NCBI RefSeq assembly: GCF_025685655.1
Contig: NZ_JAGSYG010000002.1
Location: forward strand, 868,001 to 932,000
DNA from: Acidicapsa ligni
GTDB lineage: Bacteria; Acidobacteriota; Terriglobia; Terriglobales; Acidobacteriaceae
Direction of reading: 5' to 3'
Length of the DNA stretch: 64,000 nucleotides
The translations under genes and the position numbers were made by a program. The notes under the pieces were generated by a model. It was not told where the DNA came from and did no database searches. It saw only the letters and a list, made by a program, of their open reading frames with translations. Of the stretch, positions 54,201 to 64,000 are shown one piece after another; within the stretch, counting starts at the first letter, position 1, and each line of letters starts with the position of its first letter.

Positions 54201-55050
54201 CATCGAAGATGTCATCCACGCGCGCCAGGTTCTGCTTCGCCGATTCAAGCCGTAACTCCGCCAACCGCTTCTTCGTCTTGAACCGCGTAATGCCCGCGGC
54301 TTCTTCAATAATCGCGCGACGATCGTGCGGCTTCGAACTCAGCAACTGCCCGATCCGCTCCTGCCCGATAATCGCGTAACTCTCCGGCCCAAGACCGGTA
54401 CCCATGAAGATGTCCTGGATATCGCGTAACCGGCACAGCTTTCCGTTCAGCAGATACTCGCTCTCGCCAGTACGAAATAGCCGTCGCGTAATGACAATCT
54501 CGCCCTTCTGCGCCGGAGTCCGCTGAAACTTCCGGCGGCGAATCTTCAGCACCACCGCCTGCTCCGCGCCGCCCTGCATCTCGCTCTCCGTCGGCGGTGC
54601 AGGCGCAACTTCGCCCTCATCCTCGTCCACAACCTGCCCCGGCTGGTTCTCGGCAATCGCCTCTTCCACATCCGTGGCCCGCTGCTTTCGCAACGCAGTT
54701 TCGTCCCAGTCGGCGGGCATCTCGTTCTCGATATGCACCTCGGGGGCCATGGAATCAATCGCCATAGGCCCCTCATACGCCTCGGGATCCACCATTGTGA
54801 TCGTCACTTCGGCCATTCCCAGCGCCTTGCGGTCCCGCGTTCCGGCAAAGATCACATCCATCATGTGCGCGCCGCGCAGCGTCTTTGCGCTCTGCTCGCC
54901 CAGCACCCAGGTCACGCCATCCAGAATGTTCGACTTGCCGCACCCATTCGGCCCCACCACCACCGCAATGCCCGTTCCCGGCAACGCTACTTCAGTACGG
55001 TCGGCAAAGCTCTTGAAGCCCAGGATATGGATCTTTTTCAGTTTCAGCAT
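51214..55050 (-). CDS. smc: Chromosome segregation ATPase SMC
   Basis: A 1278-residue condensin core. Walker A GPNGCGKSN (33-41) in the N-terminal head; R-loop, then two long coiled-coils flanking the hinge (about 535-690, with GTLADFLDVAGEHEVIADDFL). The C-terminal head has the signature LLSGGEKALTALSLL and Walker B FCVLDEVDAALDETN. It is somewhat longer than the usual 1150-1190 because of an insertion of about 80-90 acidic residues at about 91-182, between EVTITMVD and EIVITRRLFRTGESEY. It binds and extrudes DNA loops with ScpA/ScpB, which are not in the window. Confidence 0.96.
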   Translation of the reverse strand: MLKLKKIHILGFKSFADRTEVALPGTGIAVVVGPNGCGKSNILDGVTWVLGEQSAKTLRGAHMMDVIFAGTRDRKALGMAEVTITMVDPEAYEGPMAIDSMAPEVHIENEMPADWDETALRKQRATDVEEAIAENQPGQVVDEDEGEVAPAPPTESEMQGGAEQAVVLKIRRRKFQRTPAQKGEIVITRRLFRTGESEYLLNGKLCRLRDIQDIFMGTGLGPESYAIIGQERIGQLLSSKPHDRRAIIEEAAGITRFKTKKRLAELRLESAKQNLARVDDIFDEVTRQMNSLKRQAAKAERFAALRDELRTKLRVTIASRMARMDAEQLKLEQEIATLTTQIDGSASEIEMLEGSSHGLSERGFELDKLGQQSQAQANGAAVELERAAARERGNSERVAELESRLAGMAADLEQTRTQIAGIGEERTQHKQFLENAAEESRAFRQQVEARQNEARGAAQQVFDAERGLESGRRNAMHLLTLAGTARNQTAQAEESLAALEREAQRLENEMGQARAEAGNLGAERGQVGIRFETATEALKQLEAEIAELRETLGVRRQEEAALRTRTNQLRSEQASLTGRRNSLDSVIKNHSYSTETVRKLLKADSLGPGMTPIGTLADFLDVAGEHEVIADDFLREELNYIVVKNWRDAEEGVRLLRSGMDGRATFLVHPEDGSAVSNHSNDVISGEGLVSLRQMIKVQNGFGQALEGMLPKLRHGYLAPDAETARKSAMSYPQGYFLAPTGECFHNATVSGGKPAAEGPLAVKRELRETQKKLSSVEADLNHAEISAVEAARAIEEVAARLEQLSEQRRQAERDAANQGAALKQMESEVQRIERRLQEWLLQAARNKEASDQKQGLIGQKLEEAQRLEAEHTAAEVRLEELQQGLSELRQGREGLQQEAARVTAELAGLEERRRGAESAYRRIDQLHADMERRVLALEQQRVAAEAERDQRIGESGQLEVRQLELKASRDQALEEARSAAAEAKALREQLATMEAQLKILRSSTDAFREKRSLFASQAAKLKSDLEHLEAGCLNELGVEAVALRAEEGIAHLEGDELVAEEEAGRELRQKLEAMGPVNMMALEEYKETSERHEFLETQRKDLIDSIENTQSTIKEIDQISRTKFDEAFVKINENFGHVFSRLFHGGQAFLRLTDAENQAESGLEIVASPPGKKLQNVLLLSGGEKALTALSLLVGIFQYQPAPFCVLDEVDAALDETNVGRLADMLHGMSQDTQFLLVTHSKRMMQTADMIYGVTMQEPGVSKIVSVHMGGQQRATA

Positions 55051-55366
55051 GCAAACTCCCCAATGGACGTGATCTTCATTACCGTGCCCCGGTCTTCAAA
55101 TGAGAAGAAAAAGAGACGAGCCGGGTCGGCAAAATATTGCCATACGATTACAAAGCTAAGGGTGCGAATAGGCAGGGTCAACACCGTAAAACCCCGTTTT
55201 TGTGGATAAGAAGTCCGAAACCCCCATTCTGGAAAATATCCCGAAAAATCAAGGAATTAAGGACGAGTTTTCCTCAGGATCAGCCCTCAAACAGCCATTC
55301 AGTAGCGGCCCGGATGGGAGGTCCGGACGAGAGTACCAGACGAGAGTACCAGACGAGAGCGTCAGC
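55051..55366. other. Intergenic region between oxyR and smc
   Basis: 316 bp. It should contain the smc promoter. It has an A/G-rich stretch near 55100 and a tandem repeat at 55326-55360; I see no RNA gene or reliable terminator. Confidence 0.5.
55326..55360. repeat. 13-bp tandem repeat, 2.7 copies
   Basis: GACGAGAGTACCA occurs twice exactly, followed by a partial third GACGAGAGC, ending seven bases before the oxyR stop codon end. Confidence 0.9.
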
Positions 55367-56293
55367 CTAAACAGACCACCCCGCCGGCACCGCCTTCCGA
55401 ATCACCTTCTCAATCGCCCGCAGCGCCTGCGGCCTCGGAAATCCAGGCCTGCTCGCCAGCCGAATCATCCGCGTCGACTTCTGCAAAAGCGGCCGCATCT
55501 CCACCCCTCGATTCAGAGTTCCCGCCTTCGCCAACCCGCGATTCTCCAGCCACGGCACAGCCAGCGCCGGAATCAGCGTAGTCCCATACCCTGCCGCCAC
55601 CAGGTTCACCAGCGTCTCAAGCGTCGCCGCCTGCATCGTGCTCTGCAAGCCCACTTTGGCCCCGCACGCAGTCAATGTCTGATTTGCCAGGCAATGCCCA
55701 TCCGCCATCACCAGCAGATCTTCGGCCATATCCTGCTCGTCCACCGTCTCGCTCTTCGTCAACCGGTGCTTCGGTGGCAAAACTGCCACCAGCGGCTCGG
55801 CAAACAACACAATCTCCGTAATCTCCGCCGTCCCCGTCGATGAGATCGAGGAACCAACCAGCGCAGCATCCAGCCGATGACTTCGCAACCCCTCGACCAA
55901 CGCCCGCGTCTGATCCTCCCAAAGCTCAATCGCCAACCCCGGAAAAGCCTTTCGCAGCGGCCCCAGCATCAGCGGCAGCAGGTACGGAGCCAGCGTCGGA
56001 ATCACCCCCAGCCGCAGCGCCCCCACCAGCGGATCGCGTGCCGCCTGCGCCACCGCCTCAATCTGCCCAGCCTCCGCCAGCGCCTTGTGCGCGTGCTCCA
56101 GAATCAACCGCCCCACCGGAGTCATATCCACGCGCTTGTTCGTTCGCTCCAGCAGCGTAACACCCAGCTCCTCTTCCAGCTTGCGAATCTGGCTGCTCAG
56201 CGTCGGCTGGCTCACATTGCAGGCCTCAGCCGCCCGCCCAAAATGCCGAAACTCAGCCACCGCCGCAAAATACCGCAACTCCTGCAAATTCAT
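55367..56293 (-). CDS. oxyR: OxyR-type LysR peroxide-sensing regulator
   Basis: A 308-residue LysR-family protein. The N-terminal winged HTH is LRYFAAVAEFRHFGRAAEACNVSQPTLSSQIRKLE (quoted in parts: FRHFGRAAEACNVSQPTL, SSQIRKLEEELG). The sensing domain has GHCLANQTLTAC, placing two cysteines (C201 and C210) nine residues apart, the same spacing as the redox pair C199/C208 of E. coli OxyR. It is divergent from katG, a classic OxyR target, which strongly supports the assignment. Confidence 0.93.
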   Translation of the reverse strand: MNLQELRYFAAVAEFRHFGRAAEACNVSQPTLSSQIRKLEEELGVTLLERTNKRVDMTPVGRLILEHAHKALAEAGQIEAVAQAARDPLVGALRLGVIPTLAPYLLPLMLGPLRKAFPGLAIELWEDQTRALVEGLRSHRLDAALVGSSISSTGTAEITEIVLFAEPLVAVLPPKHRLTKSETVDEQDMAEDLLVMADGHCLANQTLTACGAKVGLQSTMQAATLETLVNLVAAGYGTTLIPALAVPWLENRGLAKAGTLNRGVEMRPLLQKSTRMIRLASRPGFPRPQALRAIEKVIRKAVPAGWSV

Positions 56294-56313
56294 AGCCCAC
56301 TCCAGCCTTCATC

Positions 56314-56350
56314 ATAGCGAAACTCAATCGTCACAGTAGAAACTATCGAT
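56314..56350. promoter_or_regulatory. Candidate OxyR tetramer-binding site
   Basis: ATAGCGAAACTCAAT, then seven bases, then GTAGAAACTATCGAT. The layout (two 15-base half-elements, N7 apart) is that of the E. coli consensus ATAG-N7-CTAT-N7-ATAG-N7-CTAT; by eye about 14 of 20 informative positions agree. It lies 21-57 bp upstream of the oxyR start and in the only gap shared with katG. Confidence 0.5.
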
Positions 56351-56510
56351 TTTACCAATGATGGTCCGAGGGGCTAGGGTTATTTCTGCACGGCATTCCG
56401 GGGAATCATTCCGGCCATTCCCGGCAACTAATATTCGCACCTGTGAATACCCGGCAATTCTTACGCTGACGGGCCAACAGGAAGCGCCAGCACCAACTGT
56501 AACCAGCTAA

Positions 56511-58727
<2,217 letters not shown>

Positions 58728-58776
58728 CGCGACAACCTCGCATAACCTCAGCCGAAAGGCCTGACAGTCACACACA

Positions 58777-58827
58777 ACACAGCCTCTACATGGCCTAGGG
58801 ATATCCCGGGACAGGTAGAGGCTGTGT
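58777..58827 (+). terminator. katG terminator
   Basis: ACACAGCCTCTAC (58777-58789) pairs perfectly with GTAGAGGCTGTGT (58815-58827), followed by CGTTTCTATTGCTTTT. The loop of 25 bases holds its own CCTAGGGATATCCCGGG inverted element. Confidence 0.78.
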
Positions 58828-59039
58828 CGTTTCTATTGCTTTTCGCTCGTTGAAAGAAAGAGGAACAAAGGAAGGAGGAACTTGCAGGCAATATCTTGAA
58901 GCGCAAACAGGAACAGGTTCTGCGCGGCACATCTTTACGCTGAAATATTTTTCAAAATGATACAAAAACGCAAACCACCCCGGCCCTCGAATTCACATCC
59001 AATTTTTGAGAAGCATAGATAGGAATCAAGGGGATGTAT
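58828..59039. other. Spacer between katG terminator and DUF1330 gene
   Basis: About 210 bp with A/G-rich stretches; it presumably holds the promoter of the DUF1330 gene. No other feature seen. Confidence 0.4.
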
Positions 59040-59342
59040 ATGCCAGGCTATTTCGTAATTAACTTAAAGGTCACGAATCGCCAGAAGATTGAGGAATACT
59101 CCGACGAAGTCGCTGTCCTGGTCGAGCAATATGGAGGTCATTACCTCGTACGTGGAGGCGCATACGACATCCTCGAAGGCGAGTGGGATGCCGACCGTGT
59201 CGTGGTCGTCGAGTTTCCCAACGTCGAAGCCGTGAAAAGTTTCCACGCCTCCGGCCAGTACGCTCGCCTCCATCAGATCTGCACCGAGGGCGCCAAATCC
59301 AACGCCATCGCCGTAGCAGGAGTCGAGCGGCGATCAGCCTGA
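59040..59342 (+). CDS. DUF1330-family protein
   Basis: A 100-residue ferredoxin-like-fold protein of the dimeric alpha-beta barrel type. It opens MPGYFVINLKVTNRQK and carries YGGHYLVRGG, the ILEGEWDADRVVVVEFP core and the YARLHQICT end typical of DUF1330. Two ATGs are close (59034, 59040); AAGGGG sits at the right distance from the second. Function unknown in general; members are often stress- or catabolism-associated. Confidence 0.88.
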   Translation: MPGYFVINLKVTNRQKIEEYSDEVAVLVEQYGGHYLVRGGAYDILEGEWDADRVVVVEFPNVEAVKSFHASGQYARLHQICTEGAKSNAIAVAGVERRSA

Positions 59343-59386
59343 GGCGCAGATAGCCGCATCTCGTTAGGGAATCCAATCCCGCCCAA

Positions 59387-61855
59387 TCACTTCATCGGGA
59401 CTAGATTCTCGCCCGCGTGAAGCTTCGTCTCCTTACCCTTCCATACAAACGTCCCGGTAAGCCCCTGCGGTAAATCAACCGTCGCATTCGCCTCAGCATA
59501 CTTCACATGAATCAACCCCTGCGGAGCAGGAAAGCTCGCCTCAAGGTGCGTCAGCTCACCCAGATGCGGAGCAACTCGCACCGTCCTGAATCCGGGACTC
59601 GCAGGCGAGATTCCCGCCACCAGCGTCAACAGATCAAACGTCGGATGCGCCGACCACGCATGAGAATCCGACCGCGTATTCCCCGGCTGCTCCGGCCATG
59701 TTGAAAATCCTTCTTTCAAAAATTCATGCCAGCTTCCCAGCGTCTTCAGATACTCATCCGCCATCCCTGCATGATCGAGCGCCCGCGCCAGATAGTAGCG
59801 AAAGTAGTAGCTCGCCGTGATCAAATCCGGATCGGCCTTCACCGACGAATCGCCAAGCTCGTGGCCCACAATCTGTCGCATCACCTCAGCCTGTTCGCTC
59901 CTCGGAACTACGTCATACAACACGCCCAGCATGTTTGTGTGCTGGCTGAAAATATCCTTCGCCGGAGAATCCGCCATCAGCTTCCGTGACGCATCCCAGC
60001 AAAGCGTTCGCTCTCCCTTGATCGCCGCATCCAGCCGCGCACGATCGATCTGCACATGCTCTTTCGAGCCCAGCGCACTCTCAAGATCAATCGCATCCTG
60101 CAACGCGCTGATGTACTGCATCGTCACCAGGCAAGTCTCCCCATTCTGCTTGTCATAAGAAGGGAACTCCTTCTGCACCTCGATCCAATCCACAAAGTTC
60201 CACCACGGAGTCTTGCCCAGCAACCCATCCGCATGTTGATAACTCGCAAACCAATCCAGCACCGTCCGTGTGCCCGGCAAAATGCTCTTCACAAATTCCG
60301 TGTCCGGCCGATACATGTAGTTGTCATGCAACATCCCGATCCACAGCAAACTGAACGGCGGAATCATCTGCGGCAATGACTCCGGATAGCGGCTCGTAGT
60401 GATGCCCGCTGGCACCCGCGAATCATTCAACGCCCGTATCGCCTGCCTCGGCAACCGATCGTCGCCCGTCATCGCATACGTGATCATCGCCTGAATACGC
60501 GTATCTCCCGCATACTGCAACTGCTCGTAATACGGAGTGTCCATGTAAGTCTCATGCGCATCCAGGCGCGCCGTATGCCAGCCAATCTCCCATATCTTCT
60601 GCAAGTCGGCATCACCCGTCTCAAGCTGTGCCTTCGTCTCAAATGGATAAGCCGTGAAGTGCGCCTCCATTCCATCCAGCGTCAGCGGCTCGTCCGCGGT
60701 TTCAACCGCTACATCCACATAGCGCCATGTCCGCCACCACAGCGGCTCAAACACCCGATGCGCCCCGCCATCCGGAACAACCTCATCCACATACCCCAAC
60801 GCCTGCCGCGTGCCAACTTCATTGCGATTGCCCTTATGCTTTTCCGCATCGTAAAGCGCCTCGGCATAAGTCAACGTCACATGCGAACCCTTGCCGCCTG
60901 AAAACATCAGCTTCGGATAAGCCGTGGTCAGCTCCGACCGGTCGAGCATCAGGTGCACAGTAGAGTGCGCCGCAATCGTCACTGGCGCAGCCGGAAACTT
61001 CTCTCCATCCTGCAGCGTGCCCGTCACCCGCACCACGTGCCCGGCATCTTCCTTCGTATAAGCCATGTGCGGCAGCGTATCCTGCACCAGAGCCCACGGA
61101 ACATCCGCCGTCACCTCGCGCGAAGCCGCAATGCCGGCACGCGAAGAGTTATCCTCCCGCAGCGCAGGCCCCGCAGCCACCCACTTCGACCCCGGTGCTG
61201 CATCTGCCTTCATCCAATCCCAGTCATACTCAGACCCCTTCAGCGTTTCGCCCGGACCAGCCGCGTAATACACCCATAGGCCATTCTGCCTGCGCGGAAG
61301 CAGCACCTGCCCCGGCTCCTCTTCCACCATCCACGTGGAGTTCGTATTCACCGCTTCCTCAGCCTTCGTATCTCCCTGGACGAGAAACGCAGTCCTGTCG
61401 CTGATCTGCGCCACCGGAGCATACGTGCCAAAGTTCCACACCGTCGCTGCAATCACATTCGCGCCCGGCTTCAACATCGGCCCCAGGTCAAACGTCTCGT
61501 AACGCCAGTGCGTCATATCCCCACGCGCAGGCCCATCCCCAACCCGCTCGCCATTGAGATACAGCACAAACCTGTTATCCGCGCTCACCTCAACCAGGTA
61601 GTGCGCAGGCGCAGATGCGATATCGAGCGTCTTCTTGAAGTGCAGAGTAATAGGCTCCCGCAGCGGCGCCGTCGGATGCGAAATCCACTGCGCCGACCAG
61701 CCTCTGCGTCCCTCCTCAGCCTTTCCACTCTGGGCAGTCGCCCACGTTCCGCCGACAAGCGTGACCGCCAGCGCACTCAGCATCATCGAACGCAGCAAGA
61801 TCGAACGCAGCAAGGCAGAACTAACCCAACGGGAACAGGCAACAACTCGCATCAC
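59387..61855 (-). CDS. Secreted alpha-L-rhamnosidase-like glycoside hydrolase (GH78)
   Basis: An 822-residue exported enzyme. The signal peptide (to about ATAQS, 43) is unusually long. A beta-sandwich lectin-like domain follows (ISHPTAPLREPITLHFKK, NRFVLYLNGERVGDGPARGD), then the (alpha/alpha)6 barrel: YMDTPYYEQLQYAGDTR, typical of GH78, and NGETCLVTMQYISAL. A C-terminal beta domain ends it. Likely removes rhamnose from plant polysaccharides or flavonoid glycosides. The start at 61855 has GGAGAG upstream. It converges with the DUF1330 gene. No other polysaccharide-utilisation genes are adjacent. Confidence 0.88.
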   Translation of the reverse strand: MMRVVACSRWVSSALLRSILLRSMMLSALAVTLVGGTWATAQSGKAEEGRRGWSAQWISHPTAPLREPITLHFKKTLDIASAPAHYLVEVSADNRFVLYLNGERVGDGPARGDMTHWRYETFDLGPMLKPGANVIAATVWNFGTYAPVAQISDRTAFLVQGDTKAEEAVNTNSTWMVEEEPGQVLLPRRQNGLWVYYAAGPGETLKGSEYDWDWMKADAAPGSKWVAAGPALREDNSSRAGIAASREVTADVPWALVQDTLPHMAYTKEDAGHVVRVTGTLQDGEKFPAAPVTIAAHSTVHLMLDRSELTTAYPKLMFSGGKGSHVTLTYAEALYDAEKHKGNRNEVGTRQALGYVDEVVPDGGAHRVFEPLWWRTWRYVDVAVETADEPLTLDGMEAHFTAYPFETKAQLETGDADLQKIWEIGWHTARLDAHETYMDTPYYEQLQYAGDTRIQAMITYAMTGDDRLPRQAIRALNDSRVPAGITTSRYPESLPQMIPPFSLLWIGMLHDNYMYRPDTEFVKSILPGTRTVLDWFASYQHADGLLGKTPWWNFVDWIEVQKEFPSYDKQNGETCLVTMQYISALQDAIDLESALGSKEHVQIDRARLDAAIKGERTLCWDASRKLMADSPAKDIFSQHTNMLGVLYDVVPRSEQAEVMRQIVGHELGDSSVKADPDLITASYYFRYYLARALDHAGMADEYLKTLGSWHEFLKEGFSTWPEQPGNTRSDSHAWSAHPTFDLLTLVAGISPASPGFRTVRVAPHLGELTHLEASFPAPQGLIHVKYAEANATVDLPQGLTGTFVWKGKETKLHAGENLVPMK
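61785..61814. repeat. In-frame 15-bp duplication in the GH78 signal peptide
   Basis: ATCGAACGCAGCAAG occurs twice in tandem; on the coding strand it gives LLRSI-LLRSM, extending the signal peptide by five residues. Confidence 0.9.
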
Positions 61856-61958
61856 AAAACTCTCCAGAGAAGAAGTGGATCGAAGCAGGACGGGAAACCA
61901 TCCGGATCAGTCTAATCTAAAAAAGTATATCTATTGAATCTGTAAGTCGCGCCAATAT

Positions 61959-62348
61959 CTAAATTCGCCCAGCCGCCCGCAAATCCCGAATCTCCTCGTC
62001 CGTAAAAATTCGCGACCGAATCAGAAACCGCACACCCTCCGATCCCTCCAGTGAAAACATCCCACCCCGCCCCGGCACCACATCCAGAATCAACTGCGTA
62101 TGCTTCCAATACTCAAACTGACTCTTGCTCATATAAAACGGAACCCCGTCCACTTCGCCCAACTGCACATCCGAGTCGCCAACCAGAAAATCCCCCAGCG
62201 GAAAACACATCGGGGAGCTGCCATCACAGCAGCCCCCCGACTGGTGAAACATCAGCTCACCATATTGCTCTCGCAGCTTGCGGATTAGCGTCACAGCAGC
62301 ATCCGTAGCCAACACCTGCACCGGTACCGCCAAATCAACCTGTTCCAT
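61959..62348 (-). CDS. DUF779 family protein
   Basis: A 129-residue protein with the DUF779 pattern: FHQSGGCCDGSSPMCFP (three Cys, possible metal site), VDGVPFYMSKSQFEYWKHTQLILDV (quoted in part as FYMSKSQFEYWKHTQL) and GRGGMFSLEG. Such proteins are usually encoded beside acetaldehyde/aldehyde dehydrogenase genes, as here. ATG 62348 is supported by AGGTGGGG upstream; the frame extends to 62393. Function unproven; it may aid enzyme maturation. Confidence 0.88.
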   Translation of the reverse strand: MEQVDLAVPVQVLATDAAVTLIRKLREQYGELMFHQSGGCCDGSSPMCFPLGDFLVGDSDVQLGEVDGVPFYMSKSQFEYWKHTQLILDVVPGRGGMFSLEGSEGVRFLIRSRIFTDEEIRDLRAAGRI

Positions 62349-62427
62349 CAACCCCACCTGAAGCGCAGGAATAACAAATCCTGCCCAAAACAATCGTCAT
62401 CCTGAGCAAAGCAAAAATCTGCCAGCG

Positions 62428-62443
62428 CTGTCTGTCATTCCCG
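62428..62443. repeat. Fragment of the dispersed palindromic repeat
   Basis: CTGTCTGTCATTCCCG matches the left half of the element at 37265-37310 and lies between the DUF779 and aldehyde dehydrogenase genes. Just before it (62396-62412), GTCATCCTGAGCAAAGC resembles another common bacterial interspersed motif. Confidence 0.6.
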
Positions 62444-62458
62444 CGACTTCAGCAAGCC

Positions 62459-63991
62459 TTAAAAGAAACCCAGCTTTTTGGGCGAGTAACTCACCAGCAT
62501 ATTCTTCGTCTGCTGATAATGATCCAGCATCATCTTGTGATTCTCGCGTCCAATGCCGGACTGCTTGTACCCACCAAACGCTGCGTGCGCCGGATAAGCG
62601 TGATAGCAGTTCGTCCAAACGCGCCCTGCTTGAATCGCGCGTCCCATGCGATAGCAGATATTGGCGTCGCGACTCCACACGCCCGCGCCCAATCCATATA
62701 GCGTGTCGTTGGCAATCTCCAGCGCCTGCGCCTCGTCCTTGAAGGTCGTCACAGATACGACAGGCCCAAAGATCTCCTCCTGGAAGATGCGCATCTTGTT
62801 GTGTCCTTCAAACACCGTAGGCTGCACATAATAGCCGCCCTCAAGATCGCCATCCAGCCTGGCACGCTCGCCGCCAATGAGAACCTTGGCGCCTTCCTGC
62901 TTGCCAATATCGATATAGCTCAGAATCTTCTCCAGCTGCTCATTCGAAGCCTGCGCCCCAATCATCGTAGAGCCATCCAGAGGCGAACCCTGCTTCACCG
63001 CGGCGACCCGCTTCAGCGCCCGCTCCATAAAGCGGTCATAGACGCTCTCCTGGATCAGCGCCCTGCTCGGGCAGGTACAAACCTCACCCTGGTTAAACGC
63101 AAACATCGTGAAGCCTTCAAGCGCCTTATCGAAGAAATCATCATCCTCGCGCACTACATCTTCAAAGAAGATATTCGGCGACTTACCACCTAACTCCAGA
63201 GTTACAGGAATAAGGTTCTGGCTGGCATACTGCATAATCAACCGGCCCGTCGTCGTCTCGCCCGTAAACGCGATCTTGGCAATCCGCGACGAAGAAGCCA
63301 GCGGCTTACCCGCCTCCAGCCCAAAGCCATTCACGATATTCAACACACCCGGAGGCAGCAGATCGCCCACCAGCTCCGCCCATACCAGAATGCTCGCCGG
63401 AGTCTGCTCCGCCGGCTTCAGCACCACGCAGTTACCCGCAGCCAAAGCAGGAGCCAGCTTCCATATCGCCATCAGGAGAGGAAAGTTCCACGGAATGATC
63501 TGTCCCACCACACCCAGCGGCTCGTGAAAGTGATAAGCCACCGTGTCATGATCGATCTCCGAGATACCGCCCTCCTGCGCACGAATCGCCCCCGCAAAAT
63601 AGCGGAAGTGATCGATCGCCAGCGGCAGATCGGCAGCCGTAGTTTCGCGAATAGGCTTGCCGTTATCCCATGTCTCCGCCTCGGCCAGCAGAGCAAGATT
63701 ATCTTCCATCCGCTGCGCAATCTTGTTCAGAATATTGCTGCGCTCCGTAACGCTGGTCTTGCCCCACGCAGCCTTCGCCGCATGTGCAGCATCCAGCGCC
63801 CGCTCCACATCCGCAGCATTCGACCGCGGAATCTCGCAGAACGGCTTGCCCGTAACCGGCGTCACATTGTCAAAATATTTTCCCGATAGCGGAGCCACCC
63901 ACTCACCGCCAATATAGTTCCCATACCGGGCACGAAACCCATGTTGCCCACCGCCTAATGTTCCAGGCTGTAAAGAAGTCAAAGTAGCCAT
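62459..63991 (-). CDS. NAD-dependent aldehyde dehydrogenase (ExaC/AldB-like)
   Basis: 510 residues, complete; the start codon is nine bases from the window end. Oxidises an aldehyde, probably acetaldehyde or another short one, to the acid. Motifs: [33 protein letters not shown], the general-base Glu in LELGGKSPN (near 269) and the nucleophile in [11 protein letters not shown] (near 306). The CTCPS variant is typical of the AldB/ExaC group. Coupled in order and strand with the DUF779 gene 110 bp downstream. Confidence 0.96.
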   Translation of the reverse strand: MATLTSLQPGTLGGGQHGFRARYGNYIGGEWVAPLSGKYFDNVTPVTGKPFCEIPRSNAADVERALDAAHAAKAAWGKTSVTERSNILNKIAQRMEDNLALLAEAETWDNGKPIRETTAADLPLAIDHFRYFAGAIRAQEGGISEIDHDTVAYHFHEPLGVVGQIIPWNFPLLMAIWKLAPALAAGNCVVLKPAEQTPASILVWAELVGDLLPPGVLNIVNGFGLEAGKPLASSSRIAKIAFTGETTTGRLIMQYASQNLIPVTLELGGKSPNIFFEDVVREDDDFFDKALEGFTMFAFNQGEVCTCPSRALIQESVYDRFMERALKRVAAVKQGSPLDGSTMIGAQASNEQLEKILSYIDIGKQEGAKVLIGGERARLDGDLEGGYYVQPTVFEGHNKMRIFQEEIFGPVVSVTTFKDEAQALEIANDTLYGLGAGVWSRDANICYRMGRAIQAGRVWTNCYHAYPAHAAFGGYKQSGIGRENHKMMLDHYQQTKNMLVSYSPKKLGFF

Positions 63992-64000
63992 AATGTCACC

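Noticed and set aside
58748..58930. Minus-strand 60-codon frame after katG
   Set aside because: Runs through the katG terminator hairpin; random composition.

Overview
The window looks like a core chromosomal segment of an acidobacterium, most likely class Terriglobia (the Granulicella/Edaphobacter/Terriglobus/Acidobacterium group). I infer this from a VWFA protein of the acidobacterial type, an lptC-lptA fusion next to lptB and rpoN, a DUF779-aldehyde dehydrogenase pair, a divergent Hfq, moderately high GC by eye and frequent TTG/GTG starts. I see no rRNA, tRNA, prophage, integrase, transposase or CRISPR array. Coding density is high and most intergenic gaps are short.

Left part (1-16.7 kb). 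A leftward purine-catabolism cluster (OHCU decarboxylase, HIU hydrolase, urate oxidase, then an APC-type permease cut by the window edge) converts urate to allantoin. Divergent from it are a MoaD-MoaE fusion and a coupled VWFA protein. Next come a divergent Hfq overlapping an inositol-phosphatase family gene, a 7Fe ferredoxin, recO, glyQ-glyS, a hypothetical, and the envelope/transcription block lptCA-lptB-rpoN.

Middle (16.7-45.5 kb). This holds an M1 aminopeptidase, a retropepsin-like secreted protein, an alpha/beta hydrolase, a Ser/Thr kinase with TolB-like and TPR domains, a DUF92 membrane protein, a beta-propeller lipoprotein, an ECF sigma/anti-sigma pair, tlyA, nadK and an S10-type peptidase. 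It continues with an NtrC/NtrB-like two-component system plus lipoprotein, a rhodanese, a repeat-rich spacer, an M20 peptidase, mobA, an MlaF-like ATPase, an exopolysaccharide-initiating sugar transferase, NAD synthetase and a DsbA-like thiol oxidoreductase.

Right part (45.5-64 kb). A leftward cluster runs purC, cvpA, a Fis-type regulator, a HAD phosphatase and an orphan secretin. After it come a small conserved hypothetical, smc, a divergent oxyR/katG pair with a candidate OxyR site, a DUF1330 protein, a GH78 rhamnosidase, and a DUF779 protein with an aldehyde dehydrogenase.

No wholly new multi-gene system is evident. The most unusual signals are: (a) 13-19 bp tandem duplications recurring just at or beyond the 3' ends of genes (4495, 27466, 45651, 51198, 55326), with similar 12-15 bp in-frame expansions inside lptCA, mobA and the GH78 signal peptide; (b) a dispersed palindromic repeat (core TTCCC-N3-GGGAA) beside a degenerate GTTGCC/TTTGCC tract at 37.2 kb; (c) domain insertions in two core proteins, sigma-54 and SMC; (d) fusions (MoaDE, LptC-LptA); (e) an Hfq variant translationally coupled to a SuhB-like protein.
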